From NCBI GenBank assembly GCA_030998015.1, contig JARWMV010000234.1:930001-994000 (forward strand): a DNA stretch of 64,000 bases, read 5' to 3'. Shown here in pieces: positions 36,001 through 47,962 of this stretch. How positions within the stretch are numbered: position 1 is the first letter of the stretch; the number at the start of each line of letters is the position of its first letter. The translations under genes were made by a program, and so were the position numbers. The notes beneath the pieces were generated by a model that ran no database searches, was not told the DNA's origin, and was given only the letters and a program-made list of their open reading frames with translations. This stretch comes from Ceratorhiza oryzae-sativae. Its lineage: Eukaryota > Basidiomycota > Agaricomycetes > Cantharellales > Ceratobasidiaceae.

Positions 36001-36926
36001 TCAAGGCTTGATGTTCCTGAAAAACTATAAGGGCAATCCAGAGGACCTGTCGCTCAACTTTACGGTAACGGATGAATGTGAGTCCCTTTTTACTTTCACC
36101 TTGGTCGCTTTTCTAATGGCCCGGTCTAGACTTTGGAGAGCTGGTTGTCACGAACCTCGTGCCTGGCGGTGCCGACAAGCCAGTGACTGCAGAGAATAAA
36201 TATGCTTACATTCTCATGGTGGCACATCATCGTCTGAAAGCGCAGATCCGGAAGCAGAGCGACGCATTCATGGAGGGCTTAGCGGATATCATCGACCCCA
36301 AGTGGCTAAGGTATGTCCCCTCTTCCTTTCAGGATACAAACTAGTGAGCTGATTCTGAGCTCAGGATGTTCAATCAGAAGGAACTCCAAATGCTGATTGG
36401 TGGAACTGCTGACCCAATTGACTTGGATGATCTGCGAGAGAATGTGGTGTACGGAGGGCTGTACGACGACTCCCATGAGGTGATTCGAATGTTTTGGAAG
36501 GTACGCATATCATCGCGCTACCCTGGCCCATGGGAATATAGACTGATTCTAGAGCTTTTAAGGTCGTCAAGGACTTCAACCAGGATGAACGCCGGCATTG
36601 CTCAGGTTTGTCACATCTTGCAGCCGGCCGCCGTTGTTGTGAGTAGTCCCGTTTCTACACGTTGCCGCTAGGGTTGACGATATTCTCACATAGGGGATTC
36701 AAGGAACTCAATCCGAGGTTTGCGATTCGAGATGCAACCTCTGATGATCAACGATTACCTACCTCGAGTACATGTGTCAACCTCCTAAAAGTAAGTCGTG
36801 TATCGTCAATTATGTTTATTTATCCACCAACACTGCTCCTAGCTACCGCGATACTCGTCCGAGTATATCATGCGCCAAAAGATTCTGCAGGCTATTTCTT
36901 CTGGTGCTGGCTTCGATTTGTCCTAA
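33011..36926 (+). CDS. HUL5: HECT-type E3 ubiquitin ligase (Hul5/UBE3C)
   Basis: Hul5/UBE3C extends ubiquitin chains on proteasome-bound or misfolded proteins. The N-terminus [17 protein letters not shown] then [20 protein letters not shown] with [15 protein letters not shown] is the family's N-terminal IQ-like helix. A long helical middle follows, with an acidic insert ([14 protein letters not shown]). The HECT domain starts about 35.4 kb: [76 protein letters not shown]. The catalytic Cys is in [14 protein letters not shown], and the protein ends [10 protein letters not shown], keeping the usual C-terminal tail. About twelve exons, all in frame with GT-AG borders that I could check. About 1,030 residues, normal for the family. 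It converges with the DUF6593 gene, 112 bp away. Confidence 0.9.
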
Positions 36927-37038
36927 TCCTTGTTAACTGCATGTATCCCTGCACTTGTACCATATTTCGCTCTATTATACACATCCTAGAACCTAAAAAT
37001 GAACTAAATATACATCGAAATACCAGAGAAGCCCTAAT

Positions 37039-37869
37039 CTACATGAACAAAGCATTCGCTACCATACGCGAGAACTTAGCTGAGAATCCCCTCTTCGTCC
37101 TCGGCCTACGACGCGCAAGCCCAATCAAAAGTGTGATGTATAGCATCTCTCCTACTCCGACACAATCTAGAGGATCCAGCTCGAGTATATGGCCCTTGGG
37201 TGTGAACTGACTCTCAGTTGCGATGCATTCCGGTCCATCAGGTCCGTATAGCTATCAAATTTCCCGCGAAAAGAAGGATGAATGATCAGACGTTTATTTG
37301 GTTTAGGTGATTCCAGGGCTAGAACGTACCTTGCGCATGTTTCGAAGTTCCAACCGCCATTCGTACGTTTTGTTGTCCGAGCCAATGAATGACTCGACAC
37401 TTTGGAAGATAATGAGTATGGCAACTATCGCGCGTTTTTGAGAGAGCCAGACACACCAGTCCCCTTTTGCAGGGTCCGCGGCTTTCCAGGCATCGTCTAA
37501 CTTGATCCATGTATCGCTCTTGGCATTTCCTAGTCGCACAAGATCCTTTTTGGGCTCGTTCCATTCAACGGTTGCCAGGATGGCGTTATCAGAGCACCTG
37601 ACGACTTGCTGGATACGTTTGTGTTTCGTAGAACTCGGTGGTGGGACTGATGTGGTCTCAGTAGTCTCGAGACGCCAAACATCGGCTTCGTCCTGAGAGA
37701 CCGTGATATCACCGTTTGGGCGCTCGTAGACAACAAAGAGAGACATGGAGGTCGCGAGTGGCGAGGGATACAAGACTTTTGAGTTGGGAACGAGGGGTCT
37801 TTTAGAGGCACTAGCTGTCCGGTCCCTGTGATGTACGGGTAACGGGGGCGGGGCGTTGATACGAGTCAT
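37039..37869 (-). CDS. DUF6593 (tubby-like) protein
   Basis: Two exons joined by a GT-AG intron near 37250-37326. MTRINAPPPLPVHHRDRTAS is a Pro/Ser-rich start; the domain begins MSLFVVYERPNGDITVSQ, then VWRLETTETTSV, VRCSDNAILATVEWNEP, FIGSDNKTYEWRLELRNMRK and LYGPDGPECIATESQ. The alternating pattern YEW.L and the Arg/Leu ending resemble the DUF6593 domain found across Agaricomycetes and distantly the tubby C-terminal barrel. The short hydrophobic stretch AIVAILIIFQSVESFIG is a strand pair, not a membrane helix. About 240 residues. Function unknown; tubby-like barrels often bind lipid head groups (inference). The reading frame is open throughout. Confidence 0.7.
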
Positions 37870-38126
37870 TGATGAATAACGCCTGGGTTTTATACTGCTG
37901 TGTATTAGAGCCGGGGAACATCCCTGGTGGTTCAGTAACAGCCCAGGCGTTTTATCAGGCGCCCGGGTCGATCACCCAGATACCACGGCTTCTTTCTATT
38001 AAAAGTGGATCATTTGTATGTTGGTGGGCGACTGACCCTACGAAACCAAATTACAATGTTTTTACAGCGCAGACACACTCATGCAAGGCGCTGCGTTTCA
38101 ACGTGGAAGAGCTAGTTGACCGCTAT

Positions 38127-40339
38127 CTACTTGTGTGTACTCAGCTCCCGAAGCAACAAATCTCTGCCCTTTTCGAGGTCCCCTGGACGCTCACGCCCAC
38201 TCCGCTCCCGCTTGAAATGGTTTGACACAAGGAAAGCAACGTCTAAGAATAAACTCAACAAGATCAGTGCTAATAATATAATGCTTGATGTGCATACACT
38301 TACCCAAACTCTGTTCAAAGTTCAGTCTAGGGTCGCAGAAGGTCTGGTAACGAAGCGATAGTTCGGATTCCTTGAGCTCCATACTGCCTCCTAGACATTC
38401 TGTCACGCTATAGCCCTCTTCGTTGAGCTCACCCGTAAATTCAAGAGAGACGCCGCCCATACGTGAAGGAGGGGAGTGGGAAGCATGTATTTGGATGCAA
38501 GAGGTGATCTCAGATATAATGGTACTAAAGTGTCGGGTTTTGTGTCCAGTAGAAGATGTGAGTGTGCTAGGGGTGGTGATTAGGCTACGACCAAATGGAA
38601 GGACGTATGATAAGACGTACTTCCCGTGCATGGGATCACAAATCCAGATGACAGGATGACCAGACGCTTGCACAGCAGAAATATGTCCAGGCAAGAACTG
38701 CTCAACCTGAGCCCAAAATAGTTTAGTCTTTGTTCTTGGAGAGATATAACATTGTGTACCTTGGAGGCACCATAACGAGTGATCAGAGTAACCTTTCCAT
38801 TCTCCCGGTCCGGGTTGACAACTAACATGAATCAGCATAATAGCGCTTTGAAAAAGGCTAAGACCTACTATCTAACAGTTGCACTAACTCCTCATTCTTC
38901 ATCGTTGGGCCAACTTTAATCCCAATCGGGTTTCGAATGCCCCTGAAATATTCAATATGTGCCCCATCCAGCTGCCGCGTACGGTCCCCAATCCACAAAA
39001 AGTGCGCCGAGGTGTTATATGGAGCCAGATTCGGATTAGTGGGACCCGGGGAAGAGCCACCATTGAGCGAAAGCCCGTGTTTACGCGTTGGGGACAATGG
39101 GCCACTGGAAAGGGGGCGCAAGTTGGGCGGTAAAGGGAGGAAACGCGTCATCGCCTCTTCGTATTCAAGCATCAGGCCTTCGTGGCTGCGATCACATCAG
39201 CCCCATTCAGTCCGTGTGAAGATCACTGCAGAGTAGAGGTGCTCGCCTCGTGTAGAAGTCTACTTCACCCAACACTCCGCGACCTCCGCCAGACTCGAAG
39301 CCTCCCGCGGTGCTCTCATTTGCACCAACCGTACGGCAAAAGTCAAGCGCGTCCGACAGCCCCTCGGAGATCCGTTCGAATTCATCTCTGCGGATGTGAT
39401 AACCTTCAGACCAACGTTCGCGAACCCGAACGAAAGGACGGAACCGACCTGAGCGTCTGGCTGCGGACGTGACCCAAAGACCAATCCCGGGGATGATTCA
39501 AAGAGGCAAACCCGCTTGTGAGCAGGGACCGGAGATAGCAATGGGTGGCAGCCGAATGAAATACGCGCGCTCTAGACGCTGGGGACACGGTTTACGATCA
39601 TAAGGCGAAAGTCCGTTCACGTTGTCCCCTCTGACAAACTCGCCCAGTCAAATTCTGATAGCCACATGTTCGCAAGCGCTACGCACCGAAAACTTGGCAC
39701 CTCTTTGACGCATTTGCCGCCCTGCCCGTCGTCAAGCTCAACCTTTTCGGTTCCACTCGACCTGGGTTTGGCGTACTGCCCCGCGATGCGCCCGATGCGC
39801 ACAACGGGGAGCCGCATACCCCAAATCATAATGAGCGAAAAGGATAAGATCAAACCGAGTTTGTGACGGATGTTCTCCTAGAGATGAACGCCGGTCGGAG
39901 TTGTGCAGCGTCCTTGGCTAAGCAATAATCACGGCGTACCTCGGTGCATGCTTCGAAGCTCTCTGCGCAGTCCCCAGCGTGAAGCAAGAAGGCCTGGTTG
40001 TTCTGGACTAGGCTGAGTTGGTGACGCAGACGCTCAATCTGGGTGCGCATTAGAGTTATGCATGGGAGACAAATTCAATTTGCTTGCCTCGGATGGAGAC
40101 ACAAGCGGGGGCAACTTTTTGATTTTCGATGTCACTCTGCAGATCCGTTAATGCGTGAGTGCTCGGCAATCCGGAAACGAAATTTAGACACACTCGTCCA
40201 GTTGGGCTTTATCTTCATATTTTACGTCCTGTTGATTAGATCCTCATCAGCCAATCGAGTTTGGATGTGACTCGTGTCACTTGCCTGTGCGACCGGTTTA
40301 GAGCGCCAGGAAGATGGAGACCAACTCGAGGAAACTCAT
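38127..40339 (-). CDS. Class II 3-deoxy-7-phosphoheptulonate (DAHP) synthase
   Basis: First enzyme of the shikimate pathway: condenses phosphoenolpyruvate and erythrose-4-phosphate to DAHP. It is the plant/bacterial class II type. Early exons give [54 protein letters not shown] with [16 protein letters not shown] (Cys and acidic metal-site region). Then [108 protein letters not shown] and [20 protein letters not shown]: all family blocks. Three introns have GC donors (see findings). One base appears lost near 39560, and the start ATG at 40339 is one base out of frame with SWRSKPVAQ, so the exact N-terminus is uncertain. Upstream sequence has a TGAGTCA site and a TATA run. Confidence 0.92.
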
Positions 40340-40386
40340 GTTCTGAGAGCGAGACAAAGAGAAGGCAGAGGCTAGCCAGCTGGCCG

Positions 40387-40393
40387 TGAGTCA
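40387..40393. promoter_or_regulatory. Gcn4/Cpc1-type site TGAGTCA
   Basis: Exact 7-bp match to the Gcn4/Cpc1 bZIP target (palindrome, either strand), 48 bp from the DAHP synthase start codon. General amino-acid control of this pathway by Gcn4/Cpc1 is well known in fungi. Being so near the start, it may act near the transcription start or be coincidental. Confidence 0.4.
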
Positions 40394-40402
40394 GGGTGAG
40401 GA

Positions 40403-40410
40403 TATATATA
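40403..40410 (-). promoter_or_regulatory. TATA-like run of the DAHP synthase promoter
   Basis: TATATATA about 65 bp upstream of the start codon, on the promoter side of the TGAGTCA site. Supports a core promoter here, although the leader would then be short. Confidence 0.35.
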
Positions 40411-40806
40411 CGAGCCCAAAACGTCGATCATGACAATTGGCGGCGCTTCGCAATAGCTCATTCCTGCAGGTCTATTGTTTTCGCTGAAACTCACCGTGGC
40501 TAGACTGCGGTATATTCCGCCAATTGTTCGTGTTATGAGCCTAGCTGGTATCAATGACGGGGAAAATGTATACAGATTAATTCAGTCTTGCACGGATGTG
40601 GGGGTACATTCAGAGCAACAAAAGCAGAAGGATATCCAGGTATGATGGCCATGTGAGGAGCCCAAGACAGTGGTGATGAGAGACCAGACAAGTAGAACAA
40701 CAAATCAATGAAATAGAGCAGCGAGGAAAAATATCAAACTAGCACATTACAGGTTCATAAATCAAAACCAAAGAGATACATCTCTCCTATCTCACAACCC
40801 CTCTTT

Positions 40807-43800
40807 TTACTCGGCGGCCTTCCAAGCGATAAACGCCCGCAACCTCCTCATTAGACGAGGCTGCCGCTGAGATCCGCTCGGGTCGGCCTGGTCGAGCGTG
40901 ACGGCCGCACATAGTTCTCTTCGAATGCTCGTTGATCCGCTGTGCGCATAAAGTCTGATTCTGGCGGTCCCCATCCCAGCCTTTGGCGAAGCGTCGTGCT
41001 CATTCCAATGCGATCCTGCATATCGCTTCAAAAATGCGTTTGAGGTCAAGGCTTGCGTATCGAGAAAACTGGAGCAACTCACGTCTGATATTGCCTCACC
41101 ATAGCATCGTACTCCCTCCTATCAAACCCAGGCTCCTGCTCTTTCAGATGCTCCCACATCGCTTCCTTGCAAGCGATAACATCCGACGCAGCGGAACTCA
41201 AGACCATCGGCAGATGGCTCAGATCGAACTGGAAATGGGCTGCGGGGAACAGCGGAAGTCCCTGCGATTTGCTCACGTTGCCCATTCGCAAAAAGTCAAA
41301 GGACATGTACCGTCCAACTTCTTCGTCACCTGGCTGGGGATCGAGGTTCTTAAAGCCTTCGAGGGCTGGATTTGGGTTCGGTTGTTCCAAGGCTTGCTCG
41401 ACGCGCGCTTTGATGAATTGAGTGAGTGCATCGCCGCTCACGCGTATGACAGCCTTTATGTCGACCATTCGCGGTTGGATCCAGTTATCGCGAGGCCTGG
41501 GAGGGAGGTTTATGTTCAACGGTGGTGCTGAGGCCATCTTGACAAAGTGTTCCTGTATCAGCCTCGGGATCAGCTAAGCGGCTTAAGGTTGATCCATCGC
41601 GCCTCATGCATAGAGCTGAACAAATCTTCAAGCTTTGCATGCACACGCGGGTCGTAGAACGAAAAGTCCTGGGCCTGGGGTAGCCTGGGTGCACGCTCAA
41701 CTGAGTCTCCGGAACCGCGCGAGTCCTTGTTGGGGATGCTCGATACGCTCTCTGAGAACGAAGGAGCGGTCGGAACGGGGACAGCCAAGTTCGTGCCTGA
41801 ACCCGAGCTGGGCACTGAGCTCGGTGGTTGAAACGAGGTCGCGACAGTAGAGGTAGGCACAAGACTCGCACTGCTGGTAGTGCTCGCAGCGCTTGGGAGG
41901 CCATTCCGTCCTTCAACCGGGGACTCTATTGCGGAGGAAAAGGAGGTAGAAGGCGAGCGTCGATATTGATCAGGGGGGCGGATAACAGATGAACGCGCTC
42001 CGGCGGGAAGGGAAGACGAGAGGTACGGTGGGGCAGGCGGTCCGCGGCTTGGAGATGGTGTGGGGAATGTTGCCAGCGGAGAATGTGTCGGCTTGGCTGA
42101 AATTTCAGCGGGGAAGACGATATCTTCTTCTATGTGCTATTCAAAGGACCCCGTCAGACTAAGCTGGGCGAATGAATCCCAGAGAATGTTTACCTCAAAT
42201 GCACCTCCCGGCTTCATCACGCGAACGATTTCCTGTGGATCCGATATCAGGATTGAACGGGTGATCGCGTCTAGTTCCACCCACCTCATAGAGACCATCC
42301 CACTTTGCTTCGGGAACACCCCTCGCGATCTTCCGGCACCGGCTAGTAACAGCGTGTGATCAGCTTAGATCCAGTGTTGTGACCATGAGATTACTCACAC
42401 AAAGTCAAACTCGCCATCTTCAAAAGGAAGCCCTTCCAGGCTATGACCCCCCAAATCAGTCCTATTCAATCCATGTGCCAAGCCGCCACCACTTACAAGT
42501 TCCCATGGACCCATCGGATCCGTTCGTTCAATGCAAGGTCCAGATGTTTGCTTCCACCGATGGTTGCCCCAGCCCGACTCGTCACACGTTCAAGGCTCGG
42601 TTGGATAGGCACCAGGTCGAATCCTAGAAGTGACAGAAGAGAGGGGATGGTGCATATAAGAGGCTACACGTAGACGCAGAACCCTCAAATATACTCACCA
42701 ACAAAGTGTGTCTTTGGCCATTCCTGTGCAGCGCTGAGGATCCAATGCCCGGTTCCACAGCCCAAATCGAGCCTAAACGACGGATGAGCAAGGTCGTGTA
42801 AATGGGAAGCCAAGAACCTACACTTTTGCTGGATGCTCCTTGAAATCATGGTAGGTCATAGCAGAACGCATATACCGAGACAACTCGTTGTCGAGAATTT
42901 GACTAGATAAAACAGGTTGGTTAGCACACGTCTCAGCAACTAGATGCCTTTTCGTAAAGGCATCCAATTTGGGTATAACAAATTGCGGACTGACTGATTG
43001 AGCACTCTAGGTGAGTAAGACAACGGGTAGGGAGCCTCGCTCGCCGAAAATGCGTGACACCTATCCTTTGCAGGTCCCTTGAGCACAAAATAGCCAGCCT
43101 GCCGCGCTCGCTCCTCGCGCTCACGCAGAATCTCTTGTCGCCGCCGCCGATCGGCATCCTCGCGTGCCTGTGTCCTAGAAGCGGGGTCGGACAAGGGTAC
43201 GGAAAACGTGCCGGTGGGTGTGGCAGTAGCAGGTTCGTCTTGCTTGACGCTAGATCCTGAGGTAGAGCCAAGTCGGTCGTTTCGCGTTGCTGATGGGTAG
43301 TAGGCACGTCCGCATCAATGTCCTGAGTCATCGGCAAGCGCGCTCTGGTCCGACTTTTTCGACCATGTAGACTGAACGCCTGGCGAGACAGGCACAGGAG
43401 ACAACCTCGAGCCGCTTGAGCCAAGCAAGGCCGGACGAAGTTCCGCGTACTGCGGGCGACATTCCGCGTGCCTAGGCGATGGCGGGACCTCGTCCGACTC
43501 GCGCAATACAGATGACATGTGCAGGACCGGACGCGTAAACTCGGAGCTGGCGCGCACGCGCATGCCCTGGTTCGGCCCCCGGTCGCAGCACTCTGTCGCT
43601 CATCGTCAGTCCATGACGTATCCTTTTCTGCCCGCCGTATCAGGGATCTCGGCGCGACTGAGCCAGCCGAGCCAGGCCTGCGCGATGCGACCCGCGTCGA
43701 GAGCGGCCGCTCGCCGACCATCACAGCCGCCGGGGGGTGCCAGGCACAGGATCTGCAGCCGATGATAGGGTGGCGTCGTCGCGAATCGAGCCGGGCCTCA

Positions 43801-44379
43801 GCCGGGAGAGCCTGAGAGCTGACTTGGCCTTGCGTGGATGGGCGTCGCCAAAGGGGAGTGGTGGCGATCGAGGGGAGGAATTTCCGAGTCGGAGATGGGC
43901 GTCGTTGGAGTTTGCATGTGGGCTAGCGGCTCGCGCTAGGCCGGGAAGGGTGGTGGGCTGGTCACTCGACGGCGGGAGGTGCCGTACGTGTAGGTCGATT
44001 GGTGGGTGTCCATCATTGGGTCTGGCTGTGGCTCGAGCTGGATCGGGCTTTCGAGCACGTTTGCGAGCATCGTCGAGGAGCGGGTGGGGGGAGCTCGGCG
44101 CGAGGAAGGATCAGCCTTGGACGAGGTAAAGCCAAACGAGAGCGACTGGAAAATGGACTCGCCCAGCGACGAGGACGAGGGCAGCAGCGTGTGCTGGGGC
44201 GGGGTGCTGCGCGAGCGGCTTGCGCTCCGGGACAGGAGCGTCGGCGTGAGCGGCTGGGGGACTGCCGTCGGGGCCGGTGGTGGTCGTTCAAACGTCGACT
44301 GTCTGCGAAGTTTGGCGGGCAAGGGGCGGGGGGCGGAAGAGGAATTTGTCGGGGCGCGAGGCGAAGTTGATGTAGCCAT
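40807..44379 (-). CDS. Class I SAM-dependent methyltransferase with long disordered N-terminus
   Basis: Start MATSTSPRAPTNSSSAP at 44379; stop at 40807. The first 400 or so residues are Ser/Pro/Arg-rich and disordered, with a coiled basic segment (REDADRRRRQEILREREERA) just before GYFVLKGPAKD. The methyltransferase fold follows: LSRYMRSAMTYHDFKEHPAK, then SAM-binding motif I LDLGCGTGHWILSAAQ, post-I FDLVPIQPS, motif II IRWVHGNLLEGLPF with EDGEFDFV, and motif III EIVRVMKPGGAFEVIEEDI. A second disordered loop (about 41.6-42.1 kb) precedes a C-terminal helical cap (FIKARVEQALEQPNPNP, YMSFDFLRMGN) ending RAFIAWKAAE. Substrate unknown; it is not a biosynthetic-cluster gene by context. The GC-rich N-terminal region has at least four one-base slips (about 43.94, 43.74, 43.55 and 43.3 kb). 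Confidence 0.75.
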
Positions 44380-45933
44380 GTCAGCCGAGCGACTGGGACA
44401 AGCCCGATGTGGACAGTGCCGGCACCCGGCAGTGACCTGTCGCTATCGGCTCGATGCAATGCGCTAGACGTCTGCTGCAGCAATCTGCTTTAACGCACTC
44501 GATATTGATGTTTAGCTGTCGTCGACGCAACCAAAATTGCGTGTGCGTGATCCGGCGGGATACGGTCCAGCGGCGGGAAGCTTCGCAAATCAGCGCCGGC
44601 AACTTCCACCCCTCGCTCCGTCGCGTCCCGGATGAGTACCGGGTCGATGCCGGGTCTCTCGCTGGCGTCTCTCGCTGCTCGGTGTCGTCGGTGCGGGTGT
44701 GGTCGTCGTCAGAGAACAGAGTCCAGGGCCCGGCTGCTAGCTGGCCCAGAACTCGATCACACATGGGGTCCCACGCAGCGATCAGCGACAGCACGTGGTC
44801 TATCTTTTTTACATAAATGCGCTATCCATCCAATAACCATCTCGACCCGCCGCCCCGCTGTGCGCTCGGCAATCCAACCGGGCGCACACAAGGTCCCCAC
44901 CAACAATACAAAAAATACGCCCAAAAAATCGTGATGTACGATGTCAATCTGTGGCGCCCCTTGCATCTCCATCTCCGACGCTGATGAAATGAAAAGTCTG
45001 GGAATCCCAGCCACCCCAACAGCGATCTGGTGGAAACGCCCTTTGTCCAGCGGATCCGAACTTGGCAACCAGCCCAGAAAAAAAAAATCTCCAACTGCCG
45101 TCGCTCCAACGAAGAGCCACACGCGAGTTGTTCCGAGCTGCATAGCCACGTGACCATCGCGAGCCAAACCAATCTGGCCCAATACTGAAAACTTTTTTTA
45201 CTTCAGCCAAGGCCCCGCTGAATCAGACTGAAACGCGCCGACGTTTACCGAAGGCTCCGAGTCTTCTTGCCGGTGGCACAAACAGCTCCAACAGTGCTAC
45301 CATCCGCTAGCATATACCTCTCCGTTTTCAGCTGAACTCACGCCAAGAAGATAGCATGAAATCAATGGCCGCGTAGATAGACTATCGCAGTCCCATTCGT
45401 CTGAACAGTCTGACTTGATCACTCCTTTTCAAATCTTCATAATGAACCTTTGTGAAACGTCTATTCTTCATTACAAAGTCCGAAAGAGAACGGGCTGACA
45501 CAGTTCTGTGCAGCCCCCAGAGCTACTAGCGACGCATACATCCTTGTTCCCGATCAACTTCTTCGGACAGTCATCAACGCGTGTCGCACCATCTCGAGGC
45601 ACAGTTCGGGCTCGTTTGTCGGTTGACCCACCCGGCCGGAGCTTGTCGCCCGATGCAGTCTGCTGGCGTCTACATCTGGTCCGCCGACTCTCCGATAAGA
45701 CGCGCAATAAGGTATCGACTCGAGATGAAGATCGTCGATTCGCACACGTATGTTCAGTGGCGAATCAATATTACGATGGTAGGATTGATCCACGAGGACC
45801 GTCGTCCATAGAGAGTAAAACCCCCTGGTCGCAAAGAGGACAAACGGATAGAGTACATTTGATGTGAAATGGCGCATAGTTTCGAACCTTTAAGTTGGCG
45901 AACTTTAATTGGGTACGAGACAGTATATGATTT

Positions 45934-46137
45934 TCAACAACCTAAGTTCGAGGGCGCCGGGGTTAATGTCGAGCCGATGGGTCGCGAAATCCAGGCAGAA
46001 TGCCGTAATTGAAATGATTTTCTGCAAGAGGGGATAGAACATCCATAGTTGGGGCCGTCGACAGTGGCGACACGAGTCACGACGCCGCAAGGGCAAGGAA
46101 TATTGTATTGGAAATCTAGCAAAAGACGTCCATGCAA
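45934..46137 (-). CDS. Possible GRF-type zinc-finger fragment
   Basis: The minus-strand frame encodes IPCPCGVVTRVATVDGPNYG then CSIPSCRK. Cys-Pro-Cys-Gly followed by a spaced Gly-Pro-Asn-x-Gly and Cys resembles the GRF zinc finger of DNA/RNA-processing proteins. The start (ATG of MHGRLLLDFQYN) and the 3' border are uncertain; no splice join was found. It could be a small gene, a decayed exon or chance. Confidence 0.25.
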   Translation of the reverse strand: MHGRLLLDFQYNIPCPCGVVTRVATVDGPNYGCSIPSCRKSFQLRHSAWISRPIGSTLTPAPSNLGC

Positions 46138-46416
46138 AATTCAGACTGCCATATTGTTGGAGGGCAGGCTGAGAAACCTTTAGGCCGGTAGCCAGAGATG
46201 GGGGTGTGTTCGAGTGAGACGAGAGGACTCGCCGAAGAAGTCGCCGGCGAGAGGCGAGGGTTGTTCGGTCTAGAGCACAGCACGAGAGGCCCAAGGGCAG
46301 GATGCTGGTTTATCGATTGGAGCAGACTGATTTCTTGAAGATAGAATCAGTGTGCTATCTAGTGGCCGGGCATGATTCACGTATGCCTCCGAGTCTCTTG
46401 GCGCAGACAGCATACA

Positions 46417-46436
46417 CCCCCCATCGAACGGGGGGG
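46417..46436. repeat. Perfect C/G hairpin
   Basis: Six C, a 7-nt spacer and seven G form a GC-only stem of 6 bp with a small loop. No gene context explains it. Could act as a terminator-like or folded DNA element, or be chance. Confidence 0.4.
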
Positions 46437-47962
46437 AACTAGCGCGGAACTGATATTAGCACCAGCAAAATTGAGTCTAGCACCGCTCGAACAAAATACT
46501 CACGACCGAACGAATCACACGAAACCAAACGTACTTAACCCATTTCCTTGACCCACGCGACATACCTCGATCTAGCCAGTACCAACCGTCAACACAGCCA
46601 ACGAACCAGAGCCCGAGCCGCAGGCGTTAAAAATCTCATGGCAATTGGACAGAGGGCACGCGCAAGAGGGCAGCCAGGTGGGAGTAGGAGAGGTGGGGCC
46701 CAACGCCAACCCCTTTCTCCGCGTAAGCATACTCACGAACGGCAAAAAAGGGGGCCCCTCGTGCCCGAAGTGAGCTAAGATGTGCCGCCCCTGCCCCTAT
46801 CGTTGGAGACATACGCATCCATTGGCTGTCCAGGCCACCCTTGATTCGCCTAGAACGAGTCTATTCATTAAACCAGTCGGGCAAGCCCAGCTCCCTCTCC
46901 TCGGACACGCACACGATCTAGCCTCCCCGTGCGAAACGTGTCCATCAAGCGAAGAACGGGTGAACGCCGCGCGAAGAGATATTGGGAAGGCTGCGGACAG
47001 GGATAGTATGGTACAAGGAACGGGAGAACGATCGACTCGCCGTCAATCTCCTTGGCCCCTATTTGCTAGTCGGAAACTTGATGCACAGAACTTCCGAAGA
47101 CGGAGTTCTGTGAATGTGTGTCTGTGGGGACGCAGAAGATGAGAGTCGTCACGGAAGAAGGCAGGGGTTAGGGGTTACCTACGCCCAGATCGCACTGTAA
47201 ACACGCATACACTTGAGCGCGATACGAAAGCCACAACATTTGGGTGCCTGTCACACTCTAGCGCATCTTCTCAACATAATCCTATTCTCTCTTGTGGGCG
47301 AAACGAATGGAAGTGGCTTTCACGCAAGCATGTGTAAACACATACCTCAACCCCCACGTACCTCGCCCGGTGACGATGTCATTCGGATCTCATTGAATGG
47401 TAGAGCACAGAGATCGACACTAGTGCGCGGCCACAGAAATAGTCTAAATGCACCGTCCAGGACCCAGCAAGTGAGATGGTACCCCTAAAAATCAACCTTT
47501 TGACTGTCTTCTTTCATTTTGAGGGTACATATCGGACCAAGTGCCGTAGATGATGATATGTGCACGGCAGGCTTGTCGATATCGTACATTCAATCGTGTG
47601 GAGCGCGTAGCTGGTGCACACAGAGCCCAGACCGACGGCATCGCTCGAAGCTGATAGATCATCGAGACCAGGTTAAGACGGGGAATCGGGGCCCGAGCCG
47701 ATACGCAGAGGCTCAGAGCGGCCGTTAAGTACCGAATATAAAAATAAAAGCGGTGAGATCTTATTGATCGTCTCGGATTCACTCGGTCGTGCAGTTGGTC
47801 GAAAGACAGGAGGTGTTCGCGTTGTTATTGAGGGGGGGAGGCGCACGATGGTTTGGTGACAGTATTGTGACGATATACAAGCGCCGTTGCCCTTGGTTGC
47901 ACTGCCACCAGTCCGATTTTTTGACAACTTGACCACTCCAACAAATAGATACTCATACTATC

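Larger units (their letters stand above)
44380..47962. other. Gene-poor 3.6 kb stretch
   Basis: No gene supported end to end. It contains the promoters of the methyltransferase and IMP4 genes. A possible zinc-finger exon at about 45.9-46.15 kb and a C/G hairpin at 46417 are listed separately. Other open frames are short, GC-driven and unsupported. Confidence 0.45.

Noticed and set aside
44013..44483. Several 100-160 codon frames on both strands
   Set aside because: Overlap the Ser/Pro-rich methyltransferase N-terminus; caused by high GC and few stops.
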